Counted from the stretch's first letter, positions 12,579 through 23,744 are shown. The stretch is 64,000 nucleotides of DNA from Corythucha ciliata (GCA_038030265.1 CM075940.1:5580001-5644000); one strand, 5' to 3'. The notes: generated by a model from the sequence alone, not told the origin. Translations and numbers: made by a program.

Positions 12579-13119
12579 TAAGTTCTCAAATTCAAATTTA
12601 TGGTAATTATTGTGTGTAGTTGTCATCAGCCGCATAGTACCGCGCGAAACCCTATAAATAGCACGAAAATCACCATAATAGTTCGTACGTGAGTGAATTC
12701 AGGTTTTTGTCTGTTTATTTGAGGGGCCCGACTTCGAAAGCCCTCCCGGGCCCGGATTTTCTCTCGACGGCCCTGCTCCCACAAACTGACAGTCGTAAAG
12801 TCGTAACTGCTGAAGATAGCTCTTGGGGTGCCCTGGTCTGCAATGGATCATTTTGTGCGGTGTTTGTGCTTCTTAGTGGACCTCAACCAGCGGTTTCTTT
12901 CACGGAGCACCTGGCAACTCTGTCTGCAGGTGGGAAGAGATGTGGAGTGTTTTGGACCGGCACGGCGTGGCGGTGTGCGAGGGGGTGCTATATTTTTGTC
13001 AAATGTGCTCCGTTCTCTTTAACATGAATAACATAATTCATATTAAAAATCCTCAGCCCCCCGACTTCAAGTGATGCCCCTCTATACGCTACGCCAGTGT
13101 AACACAGACACCAGACAGA

Positions 13120-14490
13120 CTTTTACTCCATTTTTTTAAATTCAAAATAATCACTTGGGGGTACGAATAGCCATTATGGCCATTTTTTGAGCGGAGATAG
13201 TCTGTTACACCATCTGTGGGGCGCAAATGGTCAGTATTCTACCATTTTTAGAGCGTGGATTCCCAGATTGACCTTTACTGGGGCGTTAATAGTTATGCTA
13301 TTTAAGGACGCATATTTATTTATTTATTTATAGTTACAGCTTACAGCTCTTAAAAGAAAACTTGTATATAAGAGAGCTGGAGCTGAGCATACTTTCACAA
13401 GTTAATGGATTATAATCAGTATTGCCATTTTAGGGCACGAATCGCCCACAGTTTTACTTTTTTTTTATTCACGAGTGGTCGGCGTTGCCATTTTCAGGGC
13501 ACGGATACTCAGATTTGAAAACTTCCAAAGCGCTTAAATGGCGCATAGTCATTTTTTTTTTTTTTCCAAATTGTAGGGCGTGCAGAGCCAGAGGGTATAC
13601 GACGGGCTGGTTTAGCAAGTTTTAAGGTGCGAATCGTCATGTTTAGAAAATTTTGGACGGAAATAATCATGTTTGCAATTTGTTGTAGGGCGTAATTTTA
13701 GTTCGGCCATTTTCGAGGCGTGCCTAGTGTCAGTTTTGGAATTCAACGACCAAAGTATTGTGATCTAAAACTTTTAGGGGACGAATCACGGCGCCGGGCA
13801 GCACAGTTGGGGCACGGCGGGGCATTTTCAAAGCATTAATTGCCAGTTTGGTATGTTTAGGGAGTGAACAGTCAGTTCAGCCATTTTAAAAGTACACAGA
13901 GTCATTTTTACAATTTATCAGGCGTGAATGGCCAGTTTGGCAATTTTAAGGGCGCAAACTGTCAATACGATGATTTTTAGGGCGCGGATGATCATTTTTA
14001 CTATTTTGGGGGGATAGATCGTCAGATTTTGCTTGTAGGGTGCGAACGTTTAGTTCAGCCATTTATATTATAAGGCGCGATTGTCATTTTACCATTCTCA
14101 TGGCGCGAATCGTCAGTTCTGCTTCTGCCATTTTAAGGCACGAATTCAATTTGACAATTTTTCTAGCGTGGCACGCATTGTCAGTATAGCCATTTTGAAG
14201 GCTCTAATGGTAATTTTGGGACCGCGAATGGTCGGTTTTGTACCATTTGCAGGGCACAGGTCATCAGTTTGAGGATTTTCAAGGTGGGAACTGTCACTTT
14301 AGCCAGTTTAAGGGTGAATATTGGAGTCATTTTCACCATTTTTAAGGCGCAAATTGTGAGTACGGTCACTTCTAGGGCGTGGCTTTAGTCCGTTTACCTA
14401 TTTCCATGGTACCTACAAGTTTTAGTCAAGTGTGGGTTGTGAATGGTTGGTTTAGCCAGTTATAAGGCGCAAATTGTAAGTTTTTTAGGA
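13120..14490 (+). repeat. Degenerate minisatellite family B ('gggcgcgaatcGTCAGTTTagccattttta')
   Basis: Units of about 33 bp repeat the words 'gccattttta', 'gggcgcgaat' and 'ngtcagtttt'. Divergence between neighbours is high. A larger array of the same family spans 44520-46800. Short open frames here (for example 14081-14272) follow the repeat and are not genes. Confidence 0.75.
13318..13395 (-). mobile_element. Solo 3' end of the retrotransposon family at 150-2370
   Basis: CAGCTCTTAAAAGAAAACTT followed by GT..GAGAGCTGGAG matches the 3' hairpin at 202-240, and like that copy it abuts a short microsatellite, here TATT/TTTA units. It is an extremely 5'-truncated insertion inside array family B. 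Confidence 0.75.
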
Positions 14491-14918
14491 CACTGACCAA
14501 AATTTCTCTACCTCTGCCAGGAATTCAAATGCGTCAACGCCGATTTCATTGTAGATAGTGGCTGTGCTATAAACCAGATTTGATAGACCAAGTACAAAAT
14601 CACCAATGTGTGATTTGAGCAATTTCTGCTAATGAAAGACCACGCATTGGTCTTTTGTCTCTTTTTAATACATTACGATACGATTACGAACTTTGTTTTT
14701 CGTCTCTCTAAATCGATGTGTGTGGTGCCCAACAGCGCCAGCTTAGACTATTGGGGCCTACAAGCAGAATGAGAACTGTACCCGCGTTTGGATAGGAGTA
14801 GCCACCAAGCATTGTTTGCATTGTGGCGGGGTCGCCGACGTTTTTAATCCGTCGACAAATTTTAATTATTTCGTGAATGTTAATGTGATGTGAATGTCAT
14901 GTTTTTTATCCGTTTCAG
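14491..14918. other. Upstream region of the HAND gene
   Basis: Single-copy-looking DNA between array family B and the first recognised HAND exon. No first coding exon could be identified with confidence. A pyrimidine-rich stretch and acceptor (TTATCCGTTTCAG) end at 14918. Confidence 0.4.
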
Positions 14919-15485
14919 AAACCGAAGACGCCTGTTTCTGGGAAGATGACGGAAGCTACGGACTTATGAGTGACGACAGTGGTGCATTCCAAGGCCAGGA
15001 AGAGCCTCATCCAGTGATTCGAGTCGTTAAGAAAAATAAGAAGGAGAGACGTCGAACGCAGAGCATCAACAACGCCTTTTCGGACTTACGTATGAATGGC
15101 CACCACCTTGGATTTAAATTTTTGTTTTCATTTTGTTTTTCTCGCCCGGTCAACACTAGGCGAATGCATTCCCAACGTTCCTTTCGATACAAAACTGAGT
15201 AAAATCAAAACGCTGAGGCTTGCTACATCATACATCGGCTATTTAATGGGTGTTCTCGAGAACGACGACTATGGTGACGGTTTCAAAGCTGACCTCTCGT
15301 CGCAACCGAGGAGATCTCCCAACTATCAGGTGGTATTCTTAGGGTTCTAGGGTAAAAATTCTAACTAACCCCCTCCCCCCATCTAATTTGAATAGAGCAC
15401 CAGGGACGGAACAAAGAAGAACAAAGGAAGGACTGGCTGGCCCCAACATGTATGGGCTCTCGAATTGAAGCAAGAGAGCGTCTAA
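14919..15485 (+). CDS. hand: HAND-family bHLH transcription factor, 3' three exons (5' partial)
   Basis: Three exons are clear: 14919-15089, 15160-15329 and 15396-15485, with phases that join cleanly and introns of 70 and 66 bp. The product carries an acidic stretch ([15 protein letters not shown]), then the basic region and helix 1 ([18 protein letters not shown]), loop and helix 2 ([20 protein letters not shown] then ATSYIGYLM), and ends in the HAND signature [17 protein letters not shown] plus ESV. HAND proteins are nuclear E-box-binding factors that dimerise with class I bHLH proteins and act in heart, visceral mesoderm and related tissues. The bHLH is split by an intron after the Leu of helix 1. 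The first exon starts at an acceptor with one base of the codon missing, so an upstream coding exon is expected; alternatively ATG at 14894 could open in frame, reading through the acceptor. An AATAAA at 15714 is a possible polyadenylation site. Confidence 0.95.
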
Positions 15486-15713
15486 AGCATATCACTTGTT
15501 TAATCTTAGATCACCGATTTATTAACTATTAATTTACCTTATGAAACATAACGTGTAATTGTCGGTATGTAATACTGCTGTTTATTGTCATTACTTTATG
15601 TTTTAAGTTATTGACAAAGAAAGTAACTACACATGCTTGTAAAGTCAATTGTAGCTAGTCTGGGTAAATGGCTTATTATAATGTTAAATTTGGTAAGTTT
15701 CTCTCTCTTGGAA

Positions 15714-15719
15714 AATAAA
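15714..15719 (+). terminator. Candidate polyadenylation signal of hand
   Basis: AATAAA, 229 bp downstream of the hand stop codon. Confidence 0.4.
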
Positions 15720-16650
15720 CCACCAAATAAGTTCGACGCTTGAAAGAAATCAAAAGTGGTTCACTTGGGCGATCGGGTCACTTTAGGGCCAAATTGGTTG
15801 ATTCTGTGCTTTCTTTACTTGTCACTCCTTCCGAGATTTTCAGGTGAAACTCCATTCCGTCTCCCTAATTCCTCGGTTTTCACTTCAAATATAAATGGAC
15901 ATGACTTCCAACATGAAGCAAAGAAATGAAGATCTGAAACTACATGGTCGCTTCGCGCGTTCATTCACGCCAATTCAATCGTTTTCACAGTGAAAACCTT
16001 TGCCACCTGTACGAGGATCATCGTCGAGTAAAGGCGAGTTTGTTCTCCTGGATATCTACGCTGCTCCCTTGCGTTGCAGAATTGCGTGATGCAAGGGGGC
16101 GGGGGCGTTTCACAGCGTGAGTTTCTTTCTCGAGTTCTTTCTTATTGCACTATGACCGAACCGTTAGGTATTGATGTTACAAGCGATGAGTGTTCAATTG
16201 TATTGAACGTGGTTTTTCTCAAAATGCCCGCGCGTAATTACTGACGAACCCCTCCGGAAATAAGCCGTCAACCACCATCACGCCAGATAGCTCGCTGTCT
16301 CAGCGTTTTCGTAGTGCTAAAAGGTGCAACGCGTAACGACCAATCTCGAGATTTCCAGTTCTTTGTTTGTCCCCTTGTATCAGGGGAGCGTCCAAATCCG
16401 CGAATTTTGGTTCTGTGAATCGGACAAGTCATCGTGCCTGATGGGTTTAAATCCCGTTCAGTAGCTACCCCGAGGTTGTGACCAGGAGGACAGAACCTCG
16501 AAAATCTTAAACATGGAAAAATGAGGATTTTGGTATCCGGTTGAACAGTTGGACGCGAAATTCGATGTTTCTGTTCTTTATTATCATGAAATTTCAAGTG
16601 TCTGGACTATATTTTTACGCGGAATAGCAATTTTATGGGCCATTCTTTTA
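15720..16650. other. Unassigned intergenic DNA downstream of hand
   Basis: No family motif in any frame. A G-rich stretch lies near 16090-16110. Nothing supportable as a gene. Confidence 0.4.
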
Positions 16651-16654
16651 GTCG

Positions 16655-16910
16655 GCACGGATCCTGGTCAAGCCGGTCGTGACTATAGGCCCGATGAATA
16701 TCCCTGTAATTGGTAAAGCTAAATATTTGTGAGTATGCAAGTTTTGATCCAGATTTGAGCGAAATTCAAAATTTCCCGGCTCAATATTCGGGAAATTGCA
16801 AGATTCGGGTCTTTACTTACTTAAAGTTACAATTTTCTGACCTCTATGTTCGCGAAATTTGAGTTTTGGGGTGAGTATTCGCGAAATTGCTTGTTTACTT
16901 GGAAAAAGCG
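16655..16910. repeat. Family F repeat: 'ccggncgtgac' block followed by 'gaaattgcaagtttngggtctgaatattcg' units
   Basis: A GC-rich block (CACGGATCCTGGTCAAGCCG then GTCGTGAC) is followed by about 30-bp units with the words 'gaaattgcaagtttt' and 'tgagtattcgcg'. The same association of block plus array occurs twice at 40880-41290, which suggests one transposable unit. Confidence 0.6.
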
Positions 16911-18310
16911 ATAAGTACTATTCGCGCCTCTCGGAGGCAACTTCGCGGCTAAAACAGAGAAAATACGCTGATCCCTAGTTTTTTTATGTCCTTAGGAGGC
17001 TAAAATTGAGAAGGCGCACTAATGTGATGTTTTCAGGGCAAGTAAGTGGTTAAAAGTTTGGAAAGTGCTGATATTTGAGCCTAACATTGGCACTAAGTCG
17101 AGGTTTCTCGATACAACTTCCAGACCAAAATTGAGAATAACGCTAATTTGGGGCTGAAATTGAGATACATGGCTAATTAACGGCTGAAATAGAGAAAAAT
17201 CTCTGATTCACTGACACAAAGCGAGAAAAAACGCCTAAAACACTGCTAAAATTTAAAAAAATACTTGGTCCATTTACGGTAAAATGTGTTACTTTGCGGC
17301 TAAAATTAAGAAAACGTGCTAAAATCAGTAATTAAATCAGAAAACGCAGTAATTCGTGCAGTTGAAATTACGAAACACGCTAATTCACGTCTATTGACAT
17401 GGTGAAAGTGCTAATTGGGGGAAATCGCTCATTAGCAGCTGAAATGGAGAAAAATCGCTAGTTCACTGATAAAATTGAGAAGAAGCGCTAAGTGTGGAAA
17501 ACCCTTTGAAATGGTGAAAACGCGGTAACTTCGTGGCTCAAAGTGAACAAAATCGCCAATCCACGGCTAAATGAGCGGGAAAAAGCGCTAATTCGTGGAT
17601 AAAATTCAGAAACAGCTCCATGTATGCGAAAATTAGGGACAAACTCTCGATCACAGCTGAAATGTAGAAAACCGCTAATTTCAGCGGCTAAAATTAGGAA
17701 AACGTTGATTCGCGGTTGACATAAAAGTGGCTATAAGTGTAAAAAAAGTATAAAATGAAAGTGGTAAAGTGGCTATAACTATGGGTTAAACTAGAAACAT
17801 TTGCTAATTCACAAGAATAAATTGGGAGAATGGCAAGTCGCGTATGGTAACGTCATACAAATTGGCTAAAATTAAGAAAAAGCGCTCATTGGCGACTAAA
17901 ACTGGAAAATACACAAATTCACGGCAAAATTGCGAAAAATCGCTAATAATTCGCGACTAAATTGGAGACAAATCGTTTGTCATCGATGAAATTTAGAAGA
18001 AGCGCTGAAGTGAGGAAAAAGCGCTAATTCGTGGTTAAAACGGAGGAAACGCCAAATCGAGGGGTACTGAAGGCTGGTGAAATATTCGCCGGGGGGCGCC
18101 AAATGTCCAAGGCCAGCACTGTCTGTACGTCCTCAGACAGCTAAAATTGAGAAGGCAAGCTAATTTGCACTTCTTGGGCAATTATGGCGGCTAAAAGTTC
18201 TAAAAAATGCAATTCTTGAATAAAATTGTGAAAAATCATTCATTCGTAGCTAAAATTAAGAAAATGTGTCAATTCGTGATTTTGTGAAAAATTCCGTGCC
18301 AAAATTGTGA
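16900..18310 (+). repeat. Degenerate minisatellite family A, forward orientation, with a hAT-type right end at 18121
   Basis: Dozens of approximately 30-bp units ('gcgctaattcgtggataaaa' and variants). At 18080-18121 the array is interrupted by TTCGCCGGGGGGCGCC then AAATGTC, then GGCCAGCACTG, the same right terminus as the elements at 18822-22003 (inverted) and 57880-60378. The matching left end was not found, so this is a partial element. Confidence 0.7.
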
Positions 18311-18339
18311 AAAAAAGGCTCGCGTGTAGTTTTTCGGGC

Positions 18340-18775
18340 AGATCTGTGACTAACAAGCGCCTAATACCCAAACTTTCGACTCTAGAGTTTGGTCAGTTGG
18401 ACAAGCAAGGGATGAGAAGGGATCTCGTAGAGATTTCCACCGATTTCCAGAGAGGTCCACCACTGATCCCGTGATTGCGGCCAATTCACACGAAGGCTGC
18501 GGCGAGCTGTGGCACAGTGCTCTCAGCTTCGTGAGAGCGTTCAACAAGCGCACCGTCCGAAGAGCCCGCTTCGTACAGGAACGAAGTGCAACAGCTCAAT
18601 CAGGGTGTCGTTTCCCTACAAAAAAAAGTCTTCCTCTTCACCGTCATCTCCTTCTTCTGTTCGATTTGTCTTATCCCCCTCCCCCACATCATAAAATTTC
18701 TCAAATTTTGCCGCCCCTCATAATCTGCCGCCCAGGGCTATTGCCCCGGCAGTCCCCCGCCATGATCCAGCCCTG
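18340..18775. mobile_element. Right-hand part of another hAT-like element
   Basis: The sequence runs into CCATGATCCAGCCCTG at 18760-18775, the reverse complement of a CAGGGCTGGATCATGG terminus of hAT type. Its interior (minus strand, about 18500-18400) shares 'GGGATCAGTGGTGGACCTC' and 'TGGAAATCTCTACGAG' with 47455-47520. The left end was not identified. Confidence 0.5.
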
Positions 18776-18899
18776 GGTGAAAGGGCATTTCAAGGCAATA
18801 TGCTTTTCCAAATATTGGAATAAGTGCCGGCCTTAGACATTATACGCGCCCCCGGGCGAATTTTTCACCAGCGCCCCATGACGTCACTGTTCAGATTAA

Positions 18900-19550
18900 G
18901 CCACGATTTGGATTTTTCTCCACATTAACCGTGAATTAGCGTTTTTTCAAATAGCGCCCTCACACACACATCTACCGGTTTACTACATTTCAGCCACGAA
19001 TTAGAGTTTTATTTAATTTTCGTCACGAATTACCTAAATCTTTTTCTGATGAATTTGGCCGTGGATTAGCGATTTTTTTTCATTTTCTGGCACAAAGTTA
19101 CCTTCAGAAGCCGCGAATTTGAAGTTTTCTCCATTTAAACCGCGAATTAGCGTTTTTCCTCACTTCAGCGCTTCTTCTCAAAATTAATGAATTAGCCACG
19201 GATTAGCGATTTTTCACGATTTAAGCCGTGAATTAGGGATTTTTCTGAATATTTGCGGTCAATTCGTGTTTTTCCTGATTTTAACCGCGCTATGAGACAT
19301 ATATTTTTCAATTTCATCCATGAATTAGCTCTTTTTCTTAATTTTAGATTCGAATTTACCGATTTTTTTCGTTTTTAATTATGAATTAGCGCTTTTTCTC
19401 AGTTTGAGCCACGAATTTGTATTCAGAAACCGAAAATTGTCGTTTCCATACTTCTAGCATCTTCTTCTTAGCGCTCTTTCCGTACTTTATCCGCGGGAGC
19501 TTTAAGGCAACTTTAGCCGCGAAGTAGCAAAGTATTGTAGCTGAATATTC
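18900..19550 (-). repeat. Degenerate minisatellite family A, reverse orientation
   Basis: Units such as 'agccgtgaattagcg' plus 'ttttttctcaatttt'. They are the reverse complement of the units that follow from 19560 in the same hAT-like element. Confidence 0.75.
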
Positions 19551-19559
19551 GATTTAGCC

Positions 19560-21850
19560 CACAAAAGCTCTATTCTGAAGGCTCAAATTGAGAGGAAACG
19601 CGGCCTTCGCGGCTAAAATAGGGAAAATACGCTGCTCCCCAGTTTTTAAGCGGATAAAGATGAGAAGGCGCACTAATATGCTGTTCTTGCGGGCAAGTAC
19701 CATCGCAGCCAAAAGTTGGGGAAAAGCGCTAATATTCGTGGCTAAAACTGTTAAAAAGCGTTCATTCGCGGTGTCTCGATGAAACATCCAGGCCAAATTT
19801 AGGAAAAAATCGCTGATTCACGGAGTATAGATGCCACTTTACGGCTAAAATGAAGAAATAAGCGCTAATTTGCTGTCCATCTTTGGTAACATTGAGACGT
19901 GGCCCAGTTCTTGTTTATCTGCAAGCGCTAAAAGGCAAGATAACCCGCTAAGACTATACAAAAAAAAAAAAAAAAAAATCGCTCCGGCAGCTGGCGGTCG
20001 GAAAGAGTGCATTTCATTCCGTATACGGATACCCTAAGCCGTCCCAGAAGTAATAATTTTGATACCGTAATTTGTTTCATTATGCCGAACTTCTTCCTCT
20101 ATTTTCACCACCCTCTCTTCATAAATGTCGAAAAGTTTCGGTAGTTTTCCAAGGGCTTTGTTATATTAAATTGTTGTGCCGTATTTTATAATAAACGTGT
20201 GAATCTAAGCGATTTTTTTGAAATTTCGTCCCCCATTAAAATTTTCGATAAATCTCAATGGAACCCAGGGCTTTTGTTACATTAAATTATTGAGTCGAAT
20301 TTTAGAGCGCTAAGATGAACTAGTGAAGTTCAACGCTATTTTTACACTTCCACACCGGGAGGACCACCCCCACCACCTTGACTTTTTCGAAAAATTAAAA
20401 TGGGAATCAAAGGCTACTCTAACATGGAGTATTCGTACTGAATATGATGCATCGCTAGAATCAACTGGTGAATTGTAGAGATTTTTTGACCAGTTCAACC
20501 CTTATTCCCCCCCCCCTCCACCTTGCCCGATTGGGCCCAAATGCAATACCGACCGGGGTCTTATGACTACTGATTTTTGTGCCAAAGCGCGTTCCGCTAA
20601 ATTGATTGACACTTACTTCCACCCCGGGGGCACCAACCCCTCCCCCTCGACTTTTTCAAAAAATTAAAATGTGAATCAAAGGTGAACCACGACGAGACCA
20701 ATAGTGCATTTTGACATAAATGAAATGCACTAAAACACGTTAATTCGTGGCTGAAATTGGAAAAAAAATGACAAATTCGCAAATGAAATGGCAAAAAATC
20801 GCCCATATTCGCGGATAAAAAAGTGAATGGCCACTAATTCGCAGCTATTCGTTCGAAAAATGCTAATTCACGACTGAAATTTAGAAGAATGGCCAATTAG
20901 CTGCTAAAAATGGAACAAACGCGAATCCACGACAAATATTGAGAAAAATATCAATTCGCTAATGGAATTGACCAAAAGCGCTACATAGCGGCTAAACTTG
21001 GAGCAATCCTATTTCAACTGAAAAAAATCGCTAATTAATTCGCGGCTAAAATTGTAAAAAATCTGTTAATTTGTGGATAAAGTCTGTAGAAAACCGTTAT
21101 AATTAGCGGATACAAATGAAAAACATGGGCTAATTCACGGCTAAATTTGAGAAAAACGCTAAATCACGACTAAAGTAGTAACGCGGACTCGCGGCTAAAA
21201 TTTAGGAGAACACAAATCCGTGGCTTCTGAAGGTAACTTCGGGCCTAAAACAGAGAGAAAGCGCTAGTCCATAGCTAAACGTTTCAGTAATCATCAGTCC
21301 TGGTGTTTCAGGTCCTCCCTGGGTCGGATCGTAGTGCAGAGGCACCTCCGCTCCCGGCGGCTGGCGGTCCATCGCTCCGTACTCGGCTCAATTGCCGGGC
21401 TGATGAGACCATAGGACCGAGTAGCTCAGGTAGCTGAAGGTCTGGGATCGAAACGTAGACTGAACGGCACCCCTCGGTGCAATTTTTCGTGATTGAAAAA
21501 CATATTGTTAATGCGTGGCAAAAAATAGTTCACACACCGCTAATTTGCGGCCAATACTGAGAAAAGTCACTGATTAGCGCAGCTGAAATTAACAAGAAAC
21601 TCTATACTTACAGCTCAAAGTGAGAAAAAGTGCTAATTCACTGATGAAAAGGCAAAAAATCGCTAATTTGCTGCAAAAATGGATGAAATCTTCAATTCAT
21701 GGCAAACATTGAGACAAATTGGTTACGTGGGATAAAAACGCTACCTCGCGGCTATCGGAGGAAAATCACCAATTCGCGGATAAAGTATAGAAGGAAAGCT
21801 CTATTCGCGGCTAGAATTGAAAAAAATCCATCTTTCGGCTATTTTATAGT
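19560..21850 (+). repeat. Degenerate minisatellite family A, forward orientation
   Basis: Units such as 'gctaattcgcggctaaaatt' and 'gagaaaaacg'. The array is interrupted by a non-array stretch at about 19930-20700 that contains two related 90-bp segments (20330-20420 and 20590-20690, sharing GACTTTTTC.AAAAATTAAA), and by the hammerhead repeat near 21340-21480. Confidence 0.75.
21375..21458 (+). ncRNA. Hammerhead ribozyme-like motif, type III arrangement, copy 1
   Basis: The order of parts is as in a hammerhead closed by stem III. Stem III 5' strand CTCCG (21375-21379), U-A cleavage dinucleotide (21380-21381), stem I CTCGGC / GCCGGG around loop TCAATT (21382-21399), core CTGATGA (21400-21406), stem II GACC...GATC (21407-21449), core GAAA (21450-21453) and stem III 3' strand CGTAG (21454-21458). 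All conserved core bases are present. Stem III has one mismatch (T opposite C) and the base of stem II has one C-A mismatch, so this copy may be weakened. It is nested in the hAT-like element 18822-22003. Confidence 0.7.
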
Positions 21851-22011
21851 TTTGAAATATTCATAAACCATATGCGGTTCTTGGGTCGTTTTTTTCTCGT
21901 CCTCCTTCCCTCCTCCCCTTCCTCATTTTGCTAGACGCGCTCCTTAGGACACTGCGTCCCCGAGCGGTCGCCCAGCTCGCCCCCCCCCCCTTAAAGCCGG
22001 CACTGATTGGA

Positions 22012-23190
22012 ATGGCCAGCCAGCTTTGGTGCACAGCACTAAAAGGTGATTGATATTAAAAAATAAGTATGAATTCATTCCATTTTATAGTTATTTTACG
22101 TCGCAAAATCCCAAGTTCTTCGTTTTTGAATTACCGGAGGTGGGGCGAGCAGCATGAATGGGGCGACCGTTACTAACCACATGCTCGATGACGATATAAG
22201 GCAAAGACGTTGTTAACACGCCCATTGCAATGGCTCATGAATTATAGGAAAACCGAGTTATAAGACGGAGGAGACGGTCTAATTTCGGTTTGAATGAGGT
22301 GGACAAATGTTTAGAAAATTATGTTGAATTATCGGCAATAATACTTCCATGTTTATGCGGTGTAAAAGACTAACAAATGGTGAATTCAACCGAACTTCTA
22401 GTGAAAAATTCCATTTTGTCTTTGTCCCTCACGCCAGGATGGCTTCTCCACCAATCCTGTGCCCATTACGTCATTATAAAAGCATTAAAACTCATAATTA
22501 TCATGACAAATTATTGTAAAACGGTCACATTTTTGAGGTTTTTGAATTTCTCCCCCTTAAATGGTTCGCCGAACAGCCACCTTCAAACACGATCGCAGCA
22601 CCTTCTTGAGAGCTTCTTCAATTCTCTGCATTTTTCGACTCAAACTCCGTGCTACGAGTGTAAATTGCCTATCCACCATCATTGCAGGGGCAAATATACG
22701 ATTTTTCGCTCGTTCTCGCAGTTTCCATTTTTCGCTTGCGTCATTTTTCGTATCGTTTTTCACACGTTGCGGAGCTTAAAATTAAATACTCCGGAACGTA
22801 AGTTTTTGATAATTTTGAGGAAATTTAACGCTCGAGAGCGAAATTCCGCCAGTTAAGACGCTGTCTTTTGAGCACCAATTATGATCAATTTTGCGTTCAT
22901 TTTTAAATTGTTTCAATCGTCTTTCAACTCTTTACAATTTTTTTGAAGGTCAACGTTTAAGTAACACGAAAAAAACTTCCGTAAACTCGTCTGATTTTGC
23001 CATTTCCCGTAATCTCGACAAAATAAGCCTCCGCAACGGCCTATTTTCTATGGATTTTCCCTTCTATCCAACCCAACAGAACAGAAAGTGCTGGGAGCTC
23101 AATAGGGGAGGAATTTGTGTCGGAAAGTCATAAAGCTTGGCTTAAATTATTTCGCGCGTTTTTTTGAGCGTGCTAATGAGGTTGAGAAAT
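22012..23190. other. Unassigned DNA; one long but unconvincing open frame
   Basis: An open frame of 159 codons runs at 22377-22856 (+), but a second frame on each strand is also open here and none shows a known domain, signal or conserved motif. 23080-23115 (AGTGCTGGGAGCTC...GAGGAATT) matches the family G repeat at 27780-28130. No gene is called. Confidence 0.4.
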
Positions 23191-23198
23191 CGGCATTT

Positions 23199-23237
<39 letters not shown>

Positions 23238-23262
23238 TAGATAGATAGAGAGAGATAGAGCG
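23199..23262. repeat. (GA)n/(GATA)n microsatellite
   Basis: About 17 GA units followed by GATAGATAGATA and GAGAGAGATAGAG. It lies at the expected 3' end of the minus-strand retrotransposon that extends to 27.17 kb, so it may be that element's tail. Confidence 0.85.
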
Positions 23263-23744
23263 TTTATTTTCAGACATTTTTACATAGAACACTACTGCTC
23301 TAAGGTTAAGAAGCCTTCTGGAGCATATTTATCGAAGCTGGAGACTAGACAAAGAAACAAAATAATGAAAATCAGATGAAGAATCAGGTACCTTCAAGTA
23401 ACATAATAAAAAACTAAATTGAAAATTTAAAAAAAAAATAGTATGTAAATGAATAGAGTAAAATAATGGTGAATACAATTTTTAAATCTCATCTCTCATA
23501 CTTCGAAGCACTATACGTTAACACCAAAAACAAGTAAATTGTAGCATGAAACCAGGTACTGTTACAGTCATAGTTAGATTAAAATAGAATTGCGAAATAA
23601 TAAATAAACAACGGTATAAGTTAGATGGATATAATGAATATTTCTGTCGCCGGTATTTTTAATTAATAAATAAATTGAACTGATGTTATCCGGACGACGA
23701 TTGAAGGGCATAGCCCAACACGATTCGATTTTCGAGAAAAAATG

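Larger units (their letters stand above)
10326..12775. mobile_element. Non-autonomous hAT-like transposon filled with 30-bp minisatellite
   Basis: The left end reads CAGGGTCGTCGTGAG and the right end is the reverse complement of CAGGGCCGTCGAGAG, giving 15-bp terminal inverted repeats with 2 mismatches that begin CAGGG as in hAT elements. Both ends then run into G/C-rich blocks. The flanking octamers CTCCTATG (10318-10325) and CTCCCACA (12776-12783) match at 5 of 8 positions, and all three differences are transitions, consistent with a decayed 8-bp target duplication. No transposase is present. The interior holds array family A in forward orientation and three nested inverted-repeat elements. 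Confidence 0.65.
18814..22011. mobile_element. Non-autonomous hAT-like element with perfect 8-bp target duplication
   Basis: The element proper is 18822-22003. The octamer ATTGGAAT is present directly on both sides (18814-18821 and 22004-22011). The ends are AAGTGCCGGCCTTAGAC on the left and the reverse complement of CAGTGCCGGCTTTAAGGGGG on the right, so the inverted repeat is AGTGCCGGC with one changed terminal base. No transposase is encoded. The first fifth (18900-19550) contains array family A in reverse orientation and the remainder (19560-21850) the same family forward, so the interior is a long imperfect inverted repeat. A ribozyme-bearing repeat is nested at about 21340-21480. Confidence 0.85.

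Noticed and set aside
21375..21458. tRNA-derived SINE reading of the ribozyme repeat (GTAGCTCAGGTAG and GGATCGAAAC as box A and B)
   Set aside because: No cloverleaf can be folded, whereas the hammerhead arrangement accounts for nearly every base; pol III boxes may still overlap but are not needed.
22377..22856. 159-codon open frame on the plus strand
   Set aside because: Another plus frame and a minus frame are open over the same bases, composition is F/S/L-rich as in random AT-rich DNA, and no domain or splice structure supports it.
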